The position numbers and the translations under genes were made by a program. This document shows positions 29,269-40,259 of a DNA stretch of 64,000 nt, one piece after another (the first letter of the stretch is position 1; every line of letters begins with the position of its first letter). The notes under the pieces were generated by a model, which had not been told where the DNA came from, did no database searches, and saw only the letters and a program-made list of their open reading frames with translations. This DNA comes from Histomonas meleagridis. Its lineage: Eukaryota; Parabasalia; Tritrichomonadida; Dientamoebidae. The DNA lies in contig WSYJ01000113.1 of the NCBI GenBank assembly GCA_020186115.1, positions 372,001 to 436,000 of the forward strand, read 5' to 3'.

Positions 29269-29718
29269 ATGCCAACTCGTTTCAAGAAATCAAGGAAGCT
29301 TCGTGGTCAAGAATCCATGGGTTACGGTCGTGTTGGAAAGCACAGGAAGTCACCAGGAGGTTGTGGTAACGCAGGTGGTCAACATCATCAAAGAACATGG
29401 TTCGATCGTTATCACCCAGGATACTTCGGCAAGGTCGGTATGAGAAGACTTCACATTTTCAAGTGCCGTGAATGGGAACCAATCATCAATATTGACAAAC
29501 TTTGGACATTAGTACCAGAAGAAGTTCGTAATCAAGCAGCTTCTAAGAAGGAAGGTGACGCAGTTCCAGTCATTGATTGTGTTGCCAATGGTTATTTCAA
29601 AGTTGTTGGACGCGGCGAACTCCCACAAATTCCATTAATTGTTCGTGCAAAGGATTTCTCACAATCTGCTGAAAAGAAGATCAAAGCTGCAGGTGGCGCA
29701 TGCGAAAAGGTTAAATAA
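29269..29718 (+). CDS. RPL27A: 60S ribosomal protein uL15 (L27a)
   Basis: 149 aa cytosolic large-subunit protein. Diagnostic sequence: [73 protein letters not shown], then the C-terminal beta segment [20 protein letters not shown]. Length matches the eukaryotic family (148). ATG 29269 is fixed by homology and by the promoter that ends 5 bases before it; the frame upstream is open only by chance. Stop TAAATAAA supplies the trichomonad-type 3' signal. Codon use is much more GC-ending than neighbours, as expected for high expression. Confidence 0.98.
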   Translation: MPTRFKKSRKLRGQESMGYGRVGKHRKSPGGCGNAGGQHHQRTWFDRYHPGYFGKVGMRRLHIFKCREWEPIINIDKLWTLVPEEVRNQAASKKEGDAVPVIDCVANGYFKVVGRGELPQIPLIVRAKDFSQSAEKKIKAAGGACEKVK

Positions 29719-30419
29719 ATAAACAATTTTTACTTTTACCATAATCGAATTTTTGCGAATTCAAAGATTTCGCATTTATTTTTGTTTATTACTAAATTGC
29801 AATTCTTTCTTTTTTAATGATTCACATTCTTATTGCATTATTTAACTAATTTTGTTGAAACACTTCAAGTGATTTTTTCACAGTGCATTTGATTTCTCTT
29901 GACGACAGCGTGAATGTTGGTAAACAACAAAGTTCTTATCGGATAATTTTTGTATCACAGTTTATATCAGAATTTACCAAAATTTTGGATTCAGCCTTGG
30001 ATTGTGATGAGCATTTATTATTATTGGTGAATAAATAGTATGCAAACATTTGTGATACCATTTCAGGATGCACTGTAGGTTAAATTACAATGCTACAGCT
30101 TTTATGGGTTGCACATGTACATGGATAGCAGCAATTCCAGTGTATCCACAAATTTTATTTTTTGGAAATTTTAATGGCGCTGCGGCAATAGCTGATATCA
30201 AAAACTTATCCATTCTAAATCAAAATAAGATAGGTGGCGAAGCTGAGTTTTTAGATGCAATATAGTCCACTTCCGTTGCCATTGATTCCTCAGTTTACGT
30301 TTGTATAATAAGCTTTTTGAATCTTATTTTGGAAAAACAAATCTCTTTTCACAATAAACGATTTAACAAAAAATAATATTTTATTATCACATTTTAATAT
30401 ATTTATTATAGCTTAAATC
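29719..30419. other. Intergenic, no accepted gene
   Basis: A 65-codon plus frame at 30068 has no motif. Otherwise AT-rich. Confidence 0.4.
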
Positions 30420-30690
30420 CATTTGTCGTCATCTTCCGTTATCAACTAATTAAATTCATTGTTGACATCTTCGTGATTTCCTCTCGTATTTAATGACTTA
30501 TTATTATTTATAATTGATAAAGATTTTATTTTCGTTGTTTGTTTCTTATTTCTATTAAACATAAATATATAACAAAACAATTCCTCAATAAAAATAAAAT
30601 ATTTTATGATTTCGTGAGCATAAATGAATGATTTCTTCATTCCCACCTGCAACTCTATATTTATATGTATCTTCAACGCTTGCACTGTTC
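30420..30690 (-). pseudogene. C-terminal relic of a BspA-like surface protein
   Basis: Minus-strand remains of a hydrophobic segment (EIIKYFIFIEELFCYIFMF), a basic stop-transfer (NRNKKQTTKIK), an Asn-rich tail and, past a TAG, an ending EDDDKWI that parallels the EDEDNWL terminus of the BspA-like gene at 34190. No repeats survive. Confidence 0.4.
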
Positions 30691-31112
30691 ATAAGTAAAT
30701 ATTTAGATTATGCCCTTCCCTAATTAATTTCTCTTGTAATTCCCAATCATTCTCATAATTTGGTAAGGCACTTACAAAATCAAAGACTTTAATGAATATC
30801 TTGGAATTGATTGGGTTGTGTGGTCTGCATTACAAATTTGCATGAAAAAAAATAAATAATAAAGAAAAGGCTTTACTTAAATTAAAAGTTTACAGGGCAC
30901 TCAAAAAGTGTTACCACATAATGCCAATGCAAGTGATCGCCAATAAGTACATTTAATTAATAATATTAAACATATTGCTTATATTTTTCAAAAGTTCTAC
31001 ATAAACAAAAGCACAATACTAAAATTAATGTTAGAAAATAACGTGGTGACTTTGAATACTAAAAATGATTCACATTTAGAACACACTACATTTTATTAAT
31101 TATTTATCTTAA

Positions 31113-32400
31113 TTACATTTGCTCAATGAATTTATCTTCTTTGAAGTCATCTGCAAATGGATCTTCTTCAATATTTGATGTAGATATTCCCGTTGTGAAT
31201 GTGTTTGTGGTTTGGTTATCATTTTGTTGTTCTGAAATTTCATTTTCATCAATTTCTTCTTTTTTATTTTTAATTCGCATCAATAATATAATAAGTAATG
31301 AAATTATAATAATAACAGCAACAATAACACAAACGATTATTATGATAATTGTTGTTTTATTATCATTTGTTTGAAATTCATTGTTATAAATAAATGTAAA
31401 GAAGTTCGAAAAATAAATATAATAAGTTGAATAAATAATAACTGTGTAATCATAATATATAAATTCTGTTTCAATATAAACATTTGATGAATTAATTGTA
31501 TATAGTGAAAGTGATTTTGTTTGTATTTCATAATAAGTGAATGAATATGTAAATGATAATGTGACTGTTAACAGATATGAAAAAGATTTCTTTAAATCAT
31601 TTTGAAATGATTCGGTAAATGTATTTGATTTTGCAAATGTATCAATACTGAATGCATGCGATTGAGAATATGTCTTTGACTGAGAATATGTGTTACTTTG
31701 ACTGAATGTGTTTGACTGAGAATATGTGTTGCTACAACTGAATGTATGTGATGATGAAAATGAAAGTGTTGGAATTGCTTTGCAGTTTCCTTCTGCTGAT
31801 TTGTCATTGACTGATAATGTTCCAAATGTCTTAGCGATATATGTTGCATATGTTATAACTGTTGTTGTAACATTATAAAATGCATTTTCTTCAATATTCG
31901 GTTCGTTAGTTCCATAATAATAAATACATTCAAGTGCATTACAATTACCAAATGCTGAAACTCCAATTTCTGTTATTCCATACCCAAGTGTTAATATCAT
32001 TAAATTAGAACAGAATGAAAACGCATAACCGCCAATGTTTGTGACTGAATTTGGAATTGTAATGTTTTTTGATTGATGAACATGATGAAAATGCTGAATC
32101 ACCAATACCTGATATAGAATTACCAAAATTAACGGAAATAACTGATGACCATCCTGAAAATGCACCAATTGGAATTAGATAAATTCCTTCACTAATATAT
32201 ATAAATTTCGTGTTGTCTTTATATTGTTCAATTTCTTCAAAATCACTTGAATTTGTTATTGTTAATGTTAAATTATGATCATAAAATAATTGAAAAGAAT
32301 TTATGAAAAATATAACAAAAATTAAAACATTTTTATGTTTTTTCTTTTCGTTTGTTTTCAATTCGTAGTTGGTCAATAAAAATTTCTGTAGAAAAAGTGG
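31113..32400 (-). pseudogene. BspA-like LRR surface protein, copy A, frameshifted
   Basis: Secreted/adhesin-type trichomonad protein. Reading on the minus strand from about 32400: a hydrophobic leader (NVLIFVIFFINSFQLFYDHN), LRR_5 repeats (IPIGAFSGWSSVISVNFG, IGDSAFSSCSSIK), then a frame change at 32066-32072, then ITIPNSVTNIGGYAFSFCSN, YGITEIGVSAFGNCNALECI, YATYIAKTFGTLSVND, a Ser/Asn/Tyr/Phe-repeat stalk (SQSNTFSQSNTYSQSKTYSQ), a beta-rich stem, one transmembrane helix (TTIIIIIVCVIVAVIIIISL) and an acidic cytoplasmic tail ending FIEQM. The break is six A residues (on the coding strand) where copy B has five. Start codon uncertain: the leader has no in-frame ATG. Confidence 0.8.
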
Positions 32401-33359
32401 TTTTTTCTGAAAAAAATTGATATAAACCACCACAATCATCATTGAAAAAATAGCGGTTAAACGAACGTAAGCATTGAATTTAAATGGTCGGTCTTTTTTA
32501 TCGTTTTGCATCAACGAAAAACAAAGAAATTTACTCCGGATCAAAGATATATTCTCGTAACACATTTTAGTGGTTTGCTTTGACATATTGTCTTCAATAA
32601 GCATACTGGTTAAAAAGGATTTATATTGGAGAATTGTAAAATATGATACTGATAATTTTTATTTTGTTATTAAATATTTGAAGCATAACTAATGTATGGT
32701 CTATTTCAGTCAAAGAAATATAAAAACAAACTGGTTTTAAAGAAAATAGAATTGTTGCTAAATATATCAAAATTCTGGTTATGAATTTCAAAGACTCGAT
32801 CTTCTACATTGCACCCATGAATGATTCCTTCTTCGCTGAGGTTCTTTTTCATATTTGATATTTTTATAGTTGTAAGAAATGGGATTTCTGGTATTGTAAC
32901 GGTCGTAAATTGCTTTGTTATGCCCGAAATGAGCATCATTTGAAGAATTTTCATGCTTCAAGATCTAATATAGTTCAAGGCCTTTACTAAATACACATCG
33001 GCTAATACAAAAGTTAAAAAACCACACGGTTATCAAGTAAAAAAATTTGTTGTTTTCTTGAAGTTTTCAATTTAACCTAAAATTCGTTTGTTTCAATATT
33101 TAAGGACACACAGAAAAGCTGTAATAAATGATTTTAAAGCACTTTTAAATAATATAATGAATGAATGCATGTGATAGAGCTGAATTTGCTGATCAAAATG
33201 ATATATATTTGTTTTTGGTAATCATTTTTTAAAGTTATTAAATTTCATTAATTATTCACATATGTATTTGATTTGATTTGGATATAATTACAATTAAAAC
33301 TGATGTTGCATTTCCGCTTTATGTCTCGTTTGAGATATAACTTATATATGTATAACAAT
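32401..33359. other. No accepted gene; possible LRR scrap
   Basis: The minus frame at 32706-32954 contains FTTVTIPEIPFLTTIKISN, faintly LRR-like, and may be a further BspA remnant. The rest is AT-rich. Confidence 0.3.
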
Positions 33360-34100
33360 TTAAACAATGTTAAAATATGAAGTATATAATAATAGTGTAA
33401 TCATAATATATAAAATTGTTTTCAAGATATGAAATCGTTGAATTATTGATATATAATGAAAATGATTTTGTTTGTGTTTAACAAACAGTTTATGATTTGT
33501 TATCGATAAAGAAAGTGTTAATATGTAAGAAAAAGTTAAAGTTAAATCCCTTTGAAGTGCTTTTGTATATGTATTTGATTTAGTGAATGTATGTGTTTGT
33601 ATAAATGATTTGGATCTTGTGAACATATCTGAATTCGACAATGTATTCGATTTTGTAAATGGATGAGTTGAAATTGGTGAACAAACACCACCATTATATT
33701 CGTTATTCACCGGAAATGGTCCAAATGTTTTTTTTCTTTGTGTGTTGAATATGTAATAATTGATGAAAATGTATTTTCACTAATATATGGTTCTGATTTG
33801 CCATAATAATAAATGATCGAAGGCTGTTCAATTAGAAAATGAATATTTTCAAATTCTTATTTGTTGTGTCAAAATTTTTAATGTCGTTAAATGATAGCAA
33901 ATAGAAAATGCTGCTTCTCAATGTTTTGCATCAAACTTGGAAGTGTGATGGTTGAATGAAAATGCTAAATTACTAATTGTCGTATTATTTTCACCATATT
34001 CGGTAGTGATAAAAATACAGAATTTGATATGATTTACAGAGTTTCCAAAAGTAACATAAGAAACAGATTACCATTAGTTGAGAGTAACAAATTGTTAATC
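33360..34100 (-). pseudogene. BspA-like surface protein relic, copy C
   Basis: The minus frame 33360-33710 carries the stalk repeats (PFTKSNTLSNSDMFTRSKSF, THTFTKSNTYTKAL) and the beta-rich stem (LTLTFSYILTLSLSITNHK) followed by an out-of-frame match to the FIYYDYTVI region. Upstream 33710-34100 matches the LRR part only in broken frames. More diverged than copies A and B, between which it lies. Confidence 0.65.
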
Positions 34101-34189
34101 GATTAATATTTCTCATTGCGAATCATTTCATAGTTTTTAAATAAATTAAAAATATATCAATTAAAAATATATTTTTATTTTACATTAAA

Positions 34190-35300
34190 TCACAGCCAAT
34201 TGTCTTCATCTTCTTTAACAATATCTTCATCTAATATATTGACATCTTCCTTTTGATTTAAACTTGATGTAGTTGAATCCTTAAATTGTAACTTTGAAGT
34301 CGATTTCCCTTTTTTGTTTTTACTTTTGATTAAGAACATAACAATTCCAACAATTATTAACACAAATGCAACTGATCCGCAAACAATTCCAATCAATGCA
34401 TTCGTTGTAAGTCCATTCGTATGTAAAATGTTCGTGCGAAACATTGTAATGAAATTTGAATAATAATTAAAATGTGTCGAATACATAAAATGTATATGAA
34501 AACGAAAATGTAAAATCACTTTGTAACGATTCAGTAAATGTATTTGACTGAGAATATGTGTTACTTCGACTGAATGTATGTGATGATGAAAATGAAAGTG
34601 TTGGAATTGCTTTGCAGTTTCCTTCTGCTGATTTGTCATTGACTGATAATGTTCCAAATGTCTTAGCGATATATGTTGCATATGTTATAACTGTTGTTGT
34701 AACATTATAAAATGCATTTTCTTCAATATTCGGTTCGTTAGTTCCATAATAATAAATACATTCAAGTGCATTACAATTACCAAATGCTGAAACTCCAATT
34801 TCTGTTATTCCATACCCAAGTGTTAATATCATTAAATTAGAACAGAATGAAAACGCATAACCGCCAATGTTTGTGACTGAATTTGGAATTGTAATGTTTT
34901 TGATTGATGAACATGATGAAAATGCTGAATCACCAATACCTGATATAGAATTACCAAAATTAACGGAAATAACTGATGACCATCCTGAAAATGCACCAAT
35001 TGGAATTAGATAAATTCCTTCACTAATATATATAAATTTCGTGTTGTCTTTATATTGTTCAATTTCTTCAAAATCACTTGAATTTGTTATTGTTAATGTT
35101 AAATTATGATCATAAAATAATTGAAAAGAATTTATGAAAAATATAACAAAAATTAAAACATTTTTATGTTTTCTATTTTCGTTTGTTTTCAATTTGTTAA
35201 ATAAAAATTTAATTTCATAAAACGATAAAAATCCCAAAATAAAAAAGTAACGCATTAGAGCTTGAACATTTTCATTGAATTTGAACATTTTCTTTATGAA
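34190..35300 (-). pseudogene. BspA-like LRR surface protein, copy B, frameshifted before the anchor
   Basis: The LRR part is intact (NITIPNSVTNIGGYAFSFCS, GITEIGVSAFGNCNALECIY, THIS family's YATYIAKTFGTLSVND) and nearly identical to copy A over about 650 bp. The stalk is shorter, ends SFSYTFYVFDTF, and stops; the transmembrane helix (LIGIVCGSVAFVLIIVGIVM) and tail ending EDEDNWL continue in another frame from about 34500 to 34190. The segment corresponding to some 50 stalk/stem residues of copy A is missing there, so this looks like a deletion with a frame change. The open frame also extends upstream to 35687 but is unrelated to copy A beyond about 35200, so the true start is unresolved. Confidence 0.8.
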
Positions 35301-36454
35301 ACTATTATTCATTGGCATTGCTAAATGTGCTTTCAATGAAAAATGATTAAGTACTAAAGAAAAGAATTTGAGATAATGTTTAACATATGAAATTGGTGAT
35401 TCTAATAAAGGGAAATGCCAATGATATTTTCCTGCACTGATATTAAATGGATCGGATTCATTATCTTTTAGCATAATAAAATTTGTTCCTTTAATGGATA
35501 CATTCGCTTTGTCACGAGGCGAGAATATAAAGTATTTATCCCCCTTTGGATTCTGAAGTAAGGGAAATGGAGTGTTTAAAAGTTTGAGAAATAGATAATT
35601 GATTACTAAAAATCTTTGAACCTGAATTTTGTTGAGAGTTTCGTAATAAGCAAAAGAAATGCATAGGGAAAGCCAAGAAGAAAACACACATCCGTGTGAA
35701 AACTTGAGAAACTTATTGATAAATCAGTCAAAAACGATACAGAGAGCTTCAACCGCTTCGCCTTTTCGTCGTTTCGTTGGCTCAACTTTTGCTGATACGT
35801 GTTTTATTGTTTTTGCAATCGGAAGATGTTCACAAAGCTGAAACGCAATGTTTTTTTTATGAAAAGTGACATAGGATACAGAATTAAATTGTATATTAAT
35901 TCTGTTAGAAAATTAAAGAAACAAGATGACATCTTTTGTCATCAAGCAAACATCGAACACCTTTGAATTACAAACGCTCAAAAAGTTTGTTTCTATACAA
36001 TTAACAAGGATTCTAATCGGCACATTGAATTTTGAATGCGCTGTTTCTCAGGGACTTTCAAATATAAAGGTGAAAAACGGTTTTAAAAAAATGATTGCTA
36101 TTTACACTAAGCCACACTCATTTGTTTGATATGTAATTGTATTCATGTTTCTAAGCTCGCTCACTAATCACCAACGTTTATATTGAATTTATTTATCATA
36201 ATGCTATTTAAATTTGCCTCAACATTATGTATATTTTGTTTCTTGAATTATATAAGATTTTTGGTTGTTGTGATTTTACACTCTGTGGTTTTAAATAAAA
36301 CGGGGTTATTTTTTCTCAGAAGTCATTATAATATTGTATCTGTTCGAACGCTTATTGGAAAAATGCTAATGCAGAAAGAGAGATGAATATGCGTTGAAAC
36401 GTTAGTGAAATTCAAAAAAGTGATCAACGATAGACATTGAACGTTTACCTTATC
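35301..36454. other. Mostly unassigned; short coding-like minus segment near 35710-35850
   Basis: On the minus strand 35710-35850 reads IAFQLCEHLPIAKTIKHVSA then EPTKRRKGEAVEALC, plausible in composition but only about 45 codons and without ATG. No other gene seen up to the uS4 promoter. Confidence 0.25.
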
Positions 36455-36481
36455 GGCGGTTTTGGTCGTCCTTTCCAGCTA
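36455..36481 (+). promoter_or_regulatory. M3 plus M5 core promoter of uS4
   Basis: GGCGGTTT (36455-36462), then seven bases, then CCTTT (36470-36474) and the ATG at 36482. The block CGGTTTTGGTCGTCCTTTCC is nearly the same as at uL15. Predicted leader 11 nt. Confidence 0.75.
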
Positions 36482-37054
36482 ATGACAAGCCACAACTTCG
36501 GCCGTACTTTCAAGAAGCCAATGCGTCCATATGAAAAAGAACGTATTCACCGCGAACTTAAGGTTGTCGGTGAGTACGGTCTTAAGAACAAGCGTGAACT
36601 TTGGAGGGTTAATTATACACTTGCAAAAATCCGTAAAGCTGCTCGTAACCTTCTTATGCTTCCAGAAAATGACACAAAGCGTATCTTTGAAGGTGCAGCT
36701 CTCCTTCGTCGTCTTACACGTCTTGGTGTTCTCGATGAAACAAAGCAGAAACTCGATTATGTCCTTTCACTTACTCCAAATGATCTTCTTGATCGCCGTC
36801 TCCAAACACAAGTACACAAAGCAGCTCTTGCAAAATCCATCCATCATGCTCGTACACTTATTAACCACCGCCATATCGCTGTTGAAAACCAACTCGTCAA
36901 TCAACCACAATTCCTCGTATGGAAAGAATCCGAGCGTAACATTCGTTATGCCGATAATTCTGTCATGACAACAGAAAAGGCCGGACGTAAGAGGAGAATG
37001 AGGGCTAAGGATGCTGCAAAGAAACAAGGAAAGGGTGATGATTTCTCTGAGTAA
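36482..37054 (+). CDS. RPS9: 40S ribosomal protein uS4 (S9)
   Basis: 190 aa small-subunit rRNA-binding protein. Matches the eukaryotic S9 family throughout: [80 protein letters not shown], the S4 RNA-binding region [17 protein letters not shown], and the basic C-terminus [14 protein letters not shown]. Start ATG 36482 is fixed by homology ([16 protein letters not shown]) and by the adjoining promoter; the open frame upstream is non-coding. Stop is TAAA. Codon use favours C-ending codons. Confidence 0.98.
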   Translation: MTSHNFGRTFKKPMRPYEKERIHRELKVVGEYGLKNKRELWRVNYTLAKIRKAARNLLMLPENDTKRIFEGAALLRRLTRLGVLDETKQKLDYVLSLTPNDLLDRRLQTQVHKAALAKSIHHARTLINHRHIAVENQLVNQPQFLVWKESERNIRYADNSVMTTEKAGRKRRMRAKDAAKKQGKGDDFSE

Positions 37055-37200
37055 AAAAATTTTTAACAATATTATTTTTTCAAAATGTAATAAAAACATT
37101 GATTCATCTTACCTTGTTTAAGTTTATGAAAGAAAGAAAAATTATGCCCTATATATAAACAATATTTCTCAACAAATGTGTGACAACACTACAAGATGAA

Positions 37201-37221
37201 ATATACGATAGAACTTTTTGA
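37201..37221 (+). repeat. Single copy of the transposon palindrome arm
   Basis: ATATACGATAGAACTTTTTG plus A, identical to the core of the palindrome arms at 13207-13282; three further bases upstream also match. Confidence 0.7.
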
Positions 37222-37355
37222 GCTTTGAAAATTTTCAATTCCATGAAATTTGATCGTTGTTGAAGTGATTTTTGAGCTGTTAATGGATGAATATCCGTAA
37301 AGTACTCAAATAATCAAAAAATTTCAATACTAAATTTTCTCAATTTTTGTCACCT

Positions 37356-37388
37356 AACGGCTGAAATCGATGAAGAATTCTTCACTTT
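37356..37388 (+). promoter_or_regulatory. M3-type element and Inr of the carrier gene
   Basis: AACGGCTG at 37356-37363 fits M3, and TTCACTTT at 37381-37388 is a textbook Inr (TCA+1-C-T), ending at the ATG. Predicted leader about 5 nt. Confidence 0.65.
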
Positions 37389-38327
37389 ATGGAAGCGGAC
37401 CAAATCCTTGTTGCTACATCTCCAGCCCCAAAGGTTGAACTTGGAAAAATAGAAAAGCTTTCTGTTGGGTTTATTGCAGGTACCCTATCAAGAACAATAA
37501 CTTCTCCACTTGATGTTGTCAAAATGCTCATGCAAGTATCTTCTAAAGGCGGAAATGTAAAAGATATTCTTGCAAAACTTTGGGAAGAAGATGGAATTGC
37601 GGGATTCTGGAGAGGCAACACTGCTGCATGCATTCGTCTCGGCCCTCAATCTGCAATCAAATTCTATGCATTTGGAGAAATCCAAAAGAAAATTGGTGGT
37701 GGTAAGCCACTAACAGGATTCCAAAGGACAATAGCTGGAGCAGCAGCAGGTACTATCAGTCAAGTCCTTACATATCCACTTGATGTTGCTCGTACTCGCA
37801 TTACTGTCGATCCTAAGAAGTACAATGGCATATTCAGTACTCTTGCCACTATTATCAAAGAGGAAGGTGTTACTTCACTTTATTCGGGAATAGTACCTAC
37901 AGTAATGGGCGTTATCCCATATGAAGGCGCACAGTTTTATGCATATGGAGGACTTAAAAACTTCTACGCAACAAAGATAGCACCAGGAAAACCAATTAGT
38001 CCATTTGCAAATTGTCTCATTGGTGCAACTGCAGGAATGTTCTCACAAACATTCTCTTATCCATTTGATGTAGTACGCAAGCGCTTGATGCTACGTGATG
38101 CAAATAACAAGCCAATTTATAATGGAATGTTTGATGCATTCGCAAAGATCATTAAGGAAGAAGGCCCAGTCGGTCTTTATCGCGGAGTTGGTCTTAACCT
38201 TGTTAAGGTTGTTCCATTTGCTGCTCTTCAATTCACACTTGTTGATGAAGTGACAAAAGCTTTGTACCGTGTAAAGGAGCAGAAATCTCAAAAAGCCCCA
38301 CAAAAAAAGCAACAATCAAAGAAATAA
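37389..38327 (+). CDS. Mitochondrial-carrier-family protein, hydrogenosomal (Hmp31-like ADP/ATP type)
   Basis: 312 aa, three tandem carrier repeats of about 100 residues each with the P-x-(D/E)-x-x-(K/R) signatures: SPLDVVKML, YPLDVARTR, YPFDVVRKR, each followed by the GFWRG / SLYSG / GLYRG half-motifs. Such carriers exchange adenine nucleotides across the inner membrane; in trichomonads the organelle is the hydrogenosome, and the N-terminus (MEADQILVATSPAPKVELGK) resembles that of the hydrogenosomal membrane protein Hmp31. The C-terminus is unusually Lys/Gln-rich (KSQKAPQKKQQSKK). ATG 37389 is defined by the Inr. Stop TAAA. Confidence 0.93.
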   Translation: MEADQILVATSPAPKVELGKIEKLSVGFIAGTLSRTITSPLDVVKMLMQVSSKGGNVKDILAKLWEEDGIAGFWRGNTAACIRLGPQSAIKFYAFGEIQKKIGGGKPLTGFQRTIAGAAAGTISQVLTYPLDVARTRITVDPKKYNGIFSTLATIIKEEGVTSLYSGIVPTVMGVIPYEGAQFYAYGGLKNFYATKIAPGKPISPFANCLIGATAGMFSQTFSYPFDVVRKRLMLRDANNKPIYNGMFDAFAKIIKEEGPVGLYRGVGLNLVKVVPFAALQFTLVDEVTKALYRVKEQKSQKAPQKKQQSKK

Positions 38328-38552
38328 AAGAACAGCACTGATTCTCTTGGTAAAGTTTTGTGTTTTTCCAAATGAAAATTTGAATGTTTTATAAAAAGTG
38401 CTTTCTTTCATTTTCTTTTCTTTTTCTTGCAGGAAATATAAAATTATTTCGTAAATCTTACAATAAAAATGAAATAAAATGCACCTATAAGATAATACGT
38501 AAGAACATTTTCGCAAAATATGATAAAATCATAAAATTTAATCATGGAAAAC

Positions 38553-38598
38553 GACCGTTTGCACATGAAAAGTGACACCATGGCCGACCTTCGATAAA
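38553..38598 (+). promoter_or_regulatory. M3 and M5-like promoter of eL37
   Basis: GACCGTTT at 38553-38560 fits M3. TGGCCGACCTTCG at 38581-38593 resembles the TGGCCGTCCTTTT block at uL15, with CCTTC in place of CCTTT and a longer M3-M5 gap. Confidence 0.55.
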
Positions 38599-38847
38599 AT
38601 GGGAGCTGGAACACCATCATTCGGTAAACGTCATAATAAGAGTCACACAATCTGCCGCCGCTGTGGAAGTCGATCATACCATATACAAAAGGGAAGGTGC
38701 GCAAAATGTGGATATCCTGAAGCTTCAATGCGCCATTATAATTGGGCAAAGAAGGCACATGCAAAGCGCACACAAGGAACTGGCCGCATGTCACACCTTA
38801 AGAAGTGCATGAAGAAGCTTCAAGCTATATATGCTCCTAAGAAATAA
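38599..38847 (+). CDS. RPL37: 60S ribosomal protein eL37
   Basis: 82 aa, slightly shorter than the usual ~90. [20 protein letters not shown] begins exactly as the family does; the zinc ribbon is complete as [20 protein letters not shown] (Cys-x2-Cys ... Cys-x2-Cys), followed by [20 protein letters not shown] and the C-terminal basic helix. ATG 38599 is chosen on homology; an earlier frame opening has no family support, and the ATG at 38580 opens a 6-codon frame only. Stop TAAA. Confidence 0.97.
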   Translation: MGAGTPSFGKRHNKSHTICRRCGSRSYHIQKGRCAKCGYPEASMRHYNWAKKAHAKRTQGTGRMSHLKKCMKKLQAIYAPKK

Positions 38848-38967
38848 ACATATTTAATGTATTTCTCAATTTTAGTTTTTTAACGCAAGCAAATCACAAG
38901 CATTCTTGGTACATTTTATGGAATATTTATTTTATGTGGTGTTGCAATAATGCTTAAAAATAATATT

Positions 38968-39247
38968 TTATTCACTTGAATATCCAGAATGCATCCAATG
39001 ATAAAGTGCTTTAGCTATTTCATGGAGGGATTCATCAATTTCATCTGAAGTTATGTTTTCGTTGTGTGTCTGCAATGCAAAACTGTGAAGGCAGCCCATA
39101 TACGCGCACAGTTTTTCGCTTTTTTTTCATTCTGTGTTCGGTTTGATCACATTTTTTCCCTGAAACCGGTTTGCTTTCCTTGTTATTTAATGATTCTTTT
39201 CCTAGGTTCGCCTTTGGAATTGTTGTAGATTGCGAAGCATGTTTCAT
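38968..39247 (-). pseudogene. Small frameshifted gene with SMN YG-box-like C-terminus
   Basis: From ATG 39247: MKHASQSTTIPKANLGKESL, a Lys/Gln-rich middle and MKKKRKTVRVYG in one frame, then (after a shift near 39080) an acidic helix and terminal segment DESLHEIAKALYHWMHSGYS ending in TAA. The last part aligns with the YG box of the splicing-assembly protein SMN (human ...LISWYMSGYHTG): L, W, S, G and Y coincide. SMN's tudor domain and Gemin2-binding helix are not seen, as the tudor is also missing in yeast homologues. The match is short, so this remains a suggestion; the frame break may be a sequence error. Confidence 0.35.
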
Positions 39248-40259
39248 TTTGTGTTTATTACTAGGTGTTGCTAGTTTTGGTAAGGAATACGATTGTTGAT
39301 TTATTCATTGGCAAACTTATAATAAGTTGCCACCCACAAAAAAACGTCCACTTTTTAACACAAAAATATCTGATCGTTTTTTAGGCATCGAAGCTGTCCA
39401 TTGGATGTTAAGAAAATGTCCACTTTTAGCTGTCGGGGGCTAAAAAAATGTCATATTACACCAATAAAAATTAATAATAAAAAATTAATATTTCGAAAAT
39501 GTTCTTCAAAATCCGTTGGACCAAATATCGATTCAAAATTTATTTTAATGAAACTAAATGAGCAATGTACATTATGCAGTCTACTGTTACAGTTTATGTA
39601 CTGATTAAATAGGAATATCAATTTATTATTTCGAGCAATTAGGTATAGCCAGAATAAGGCTTAATGAGGACGGTCCTATATTGGCCAATCTCTCTGGTTC
39701 GAATTTATCGTTTTCGCTTTTTTTTTCGAGAAATAGTTTTTTTGTTAAACATTTTTTTACGATGATTAATCAAAGAGCAGTCAGATACATTTATTTTAAA
39801 TTAGAATATAACCATTAAAAAGAGAACAAAATTTGAGCGATAATTGGATACATTAATTTTGTCTTCGTTTATCTGTCTCGAACTCTTCGATTTTTTTTTA
39901 TACATGTATATAAATTGTAAAAGAAATATTATTAAACATATTTATAACACTGATCAAAATAATGTAATCCACTAAATATAAGAATCAAATTCAGGAAAAT
40001 ATATCAATTTAACATGCATTCATAAATTTGTGATATTTTAAAAATTATTAGAAAAATTTAATTATATGTTTATTATCGATTTCCTATATGTTAACATTAT
40101 TTCTTAAATTAATCAAATATTTTGCCGTACATTTCATTGATCTATATCACAATAAAATACCATTTTCACTATCTTCTGAGATATTTAACCATTTGGCATA
40201 ATATTCTACAGATATTTTTGGCGTGAATTTTTGCTCTGCAAGTGCTTATCGTTCTTTAA
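39248..40259. other. Intergenic, about 1 kb, no gene seen
   Basis: AT-rich; no accepted frame. Confidence 0.4.
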
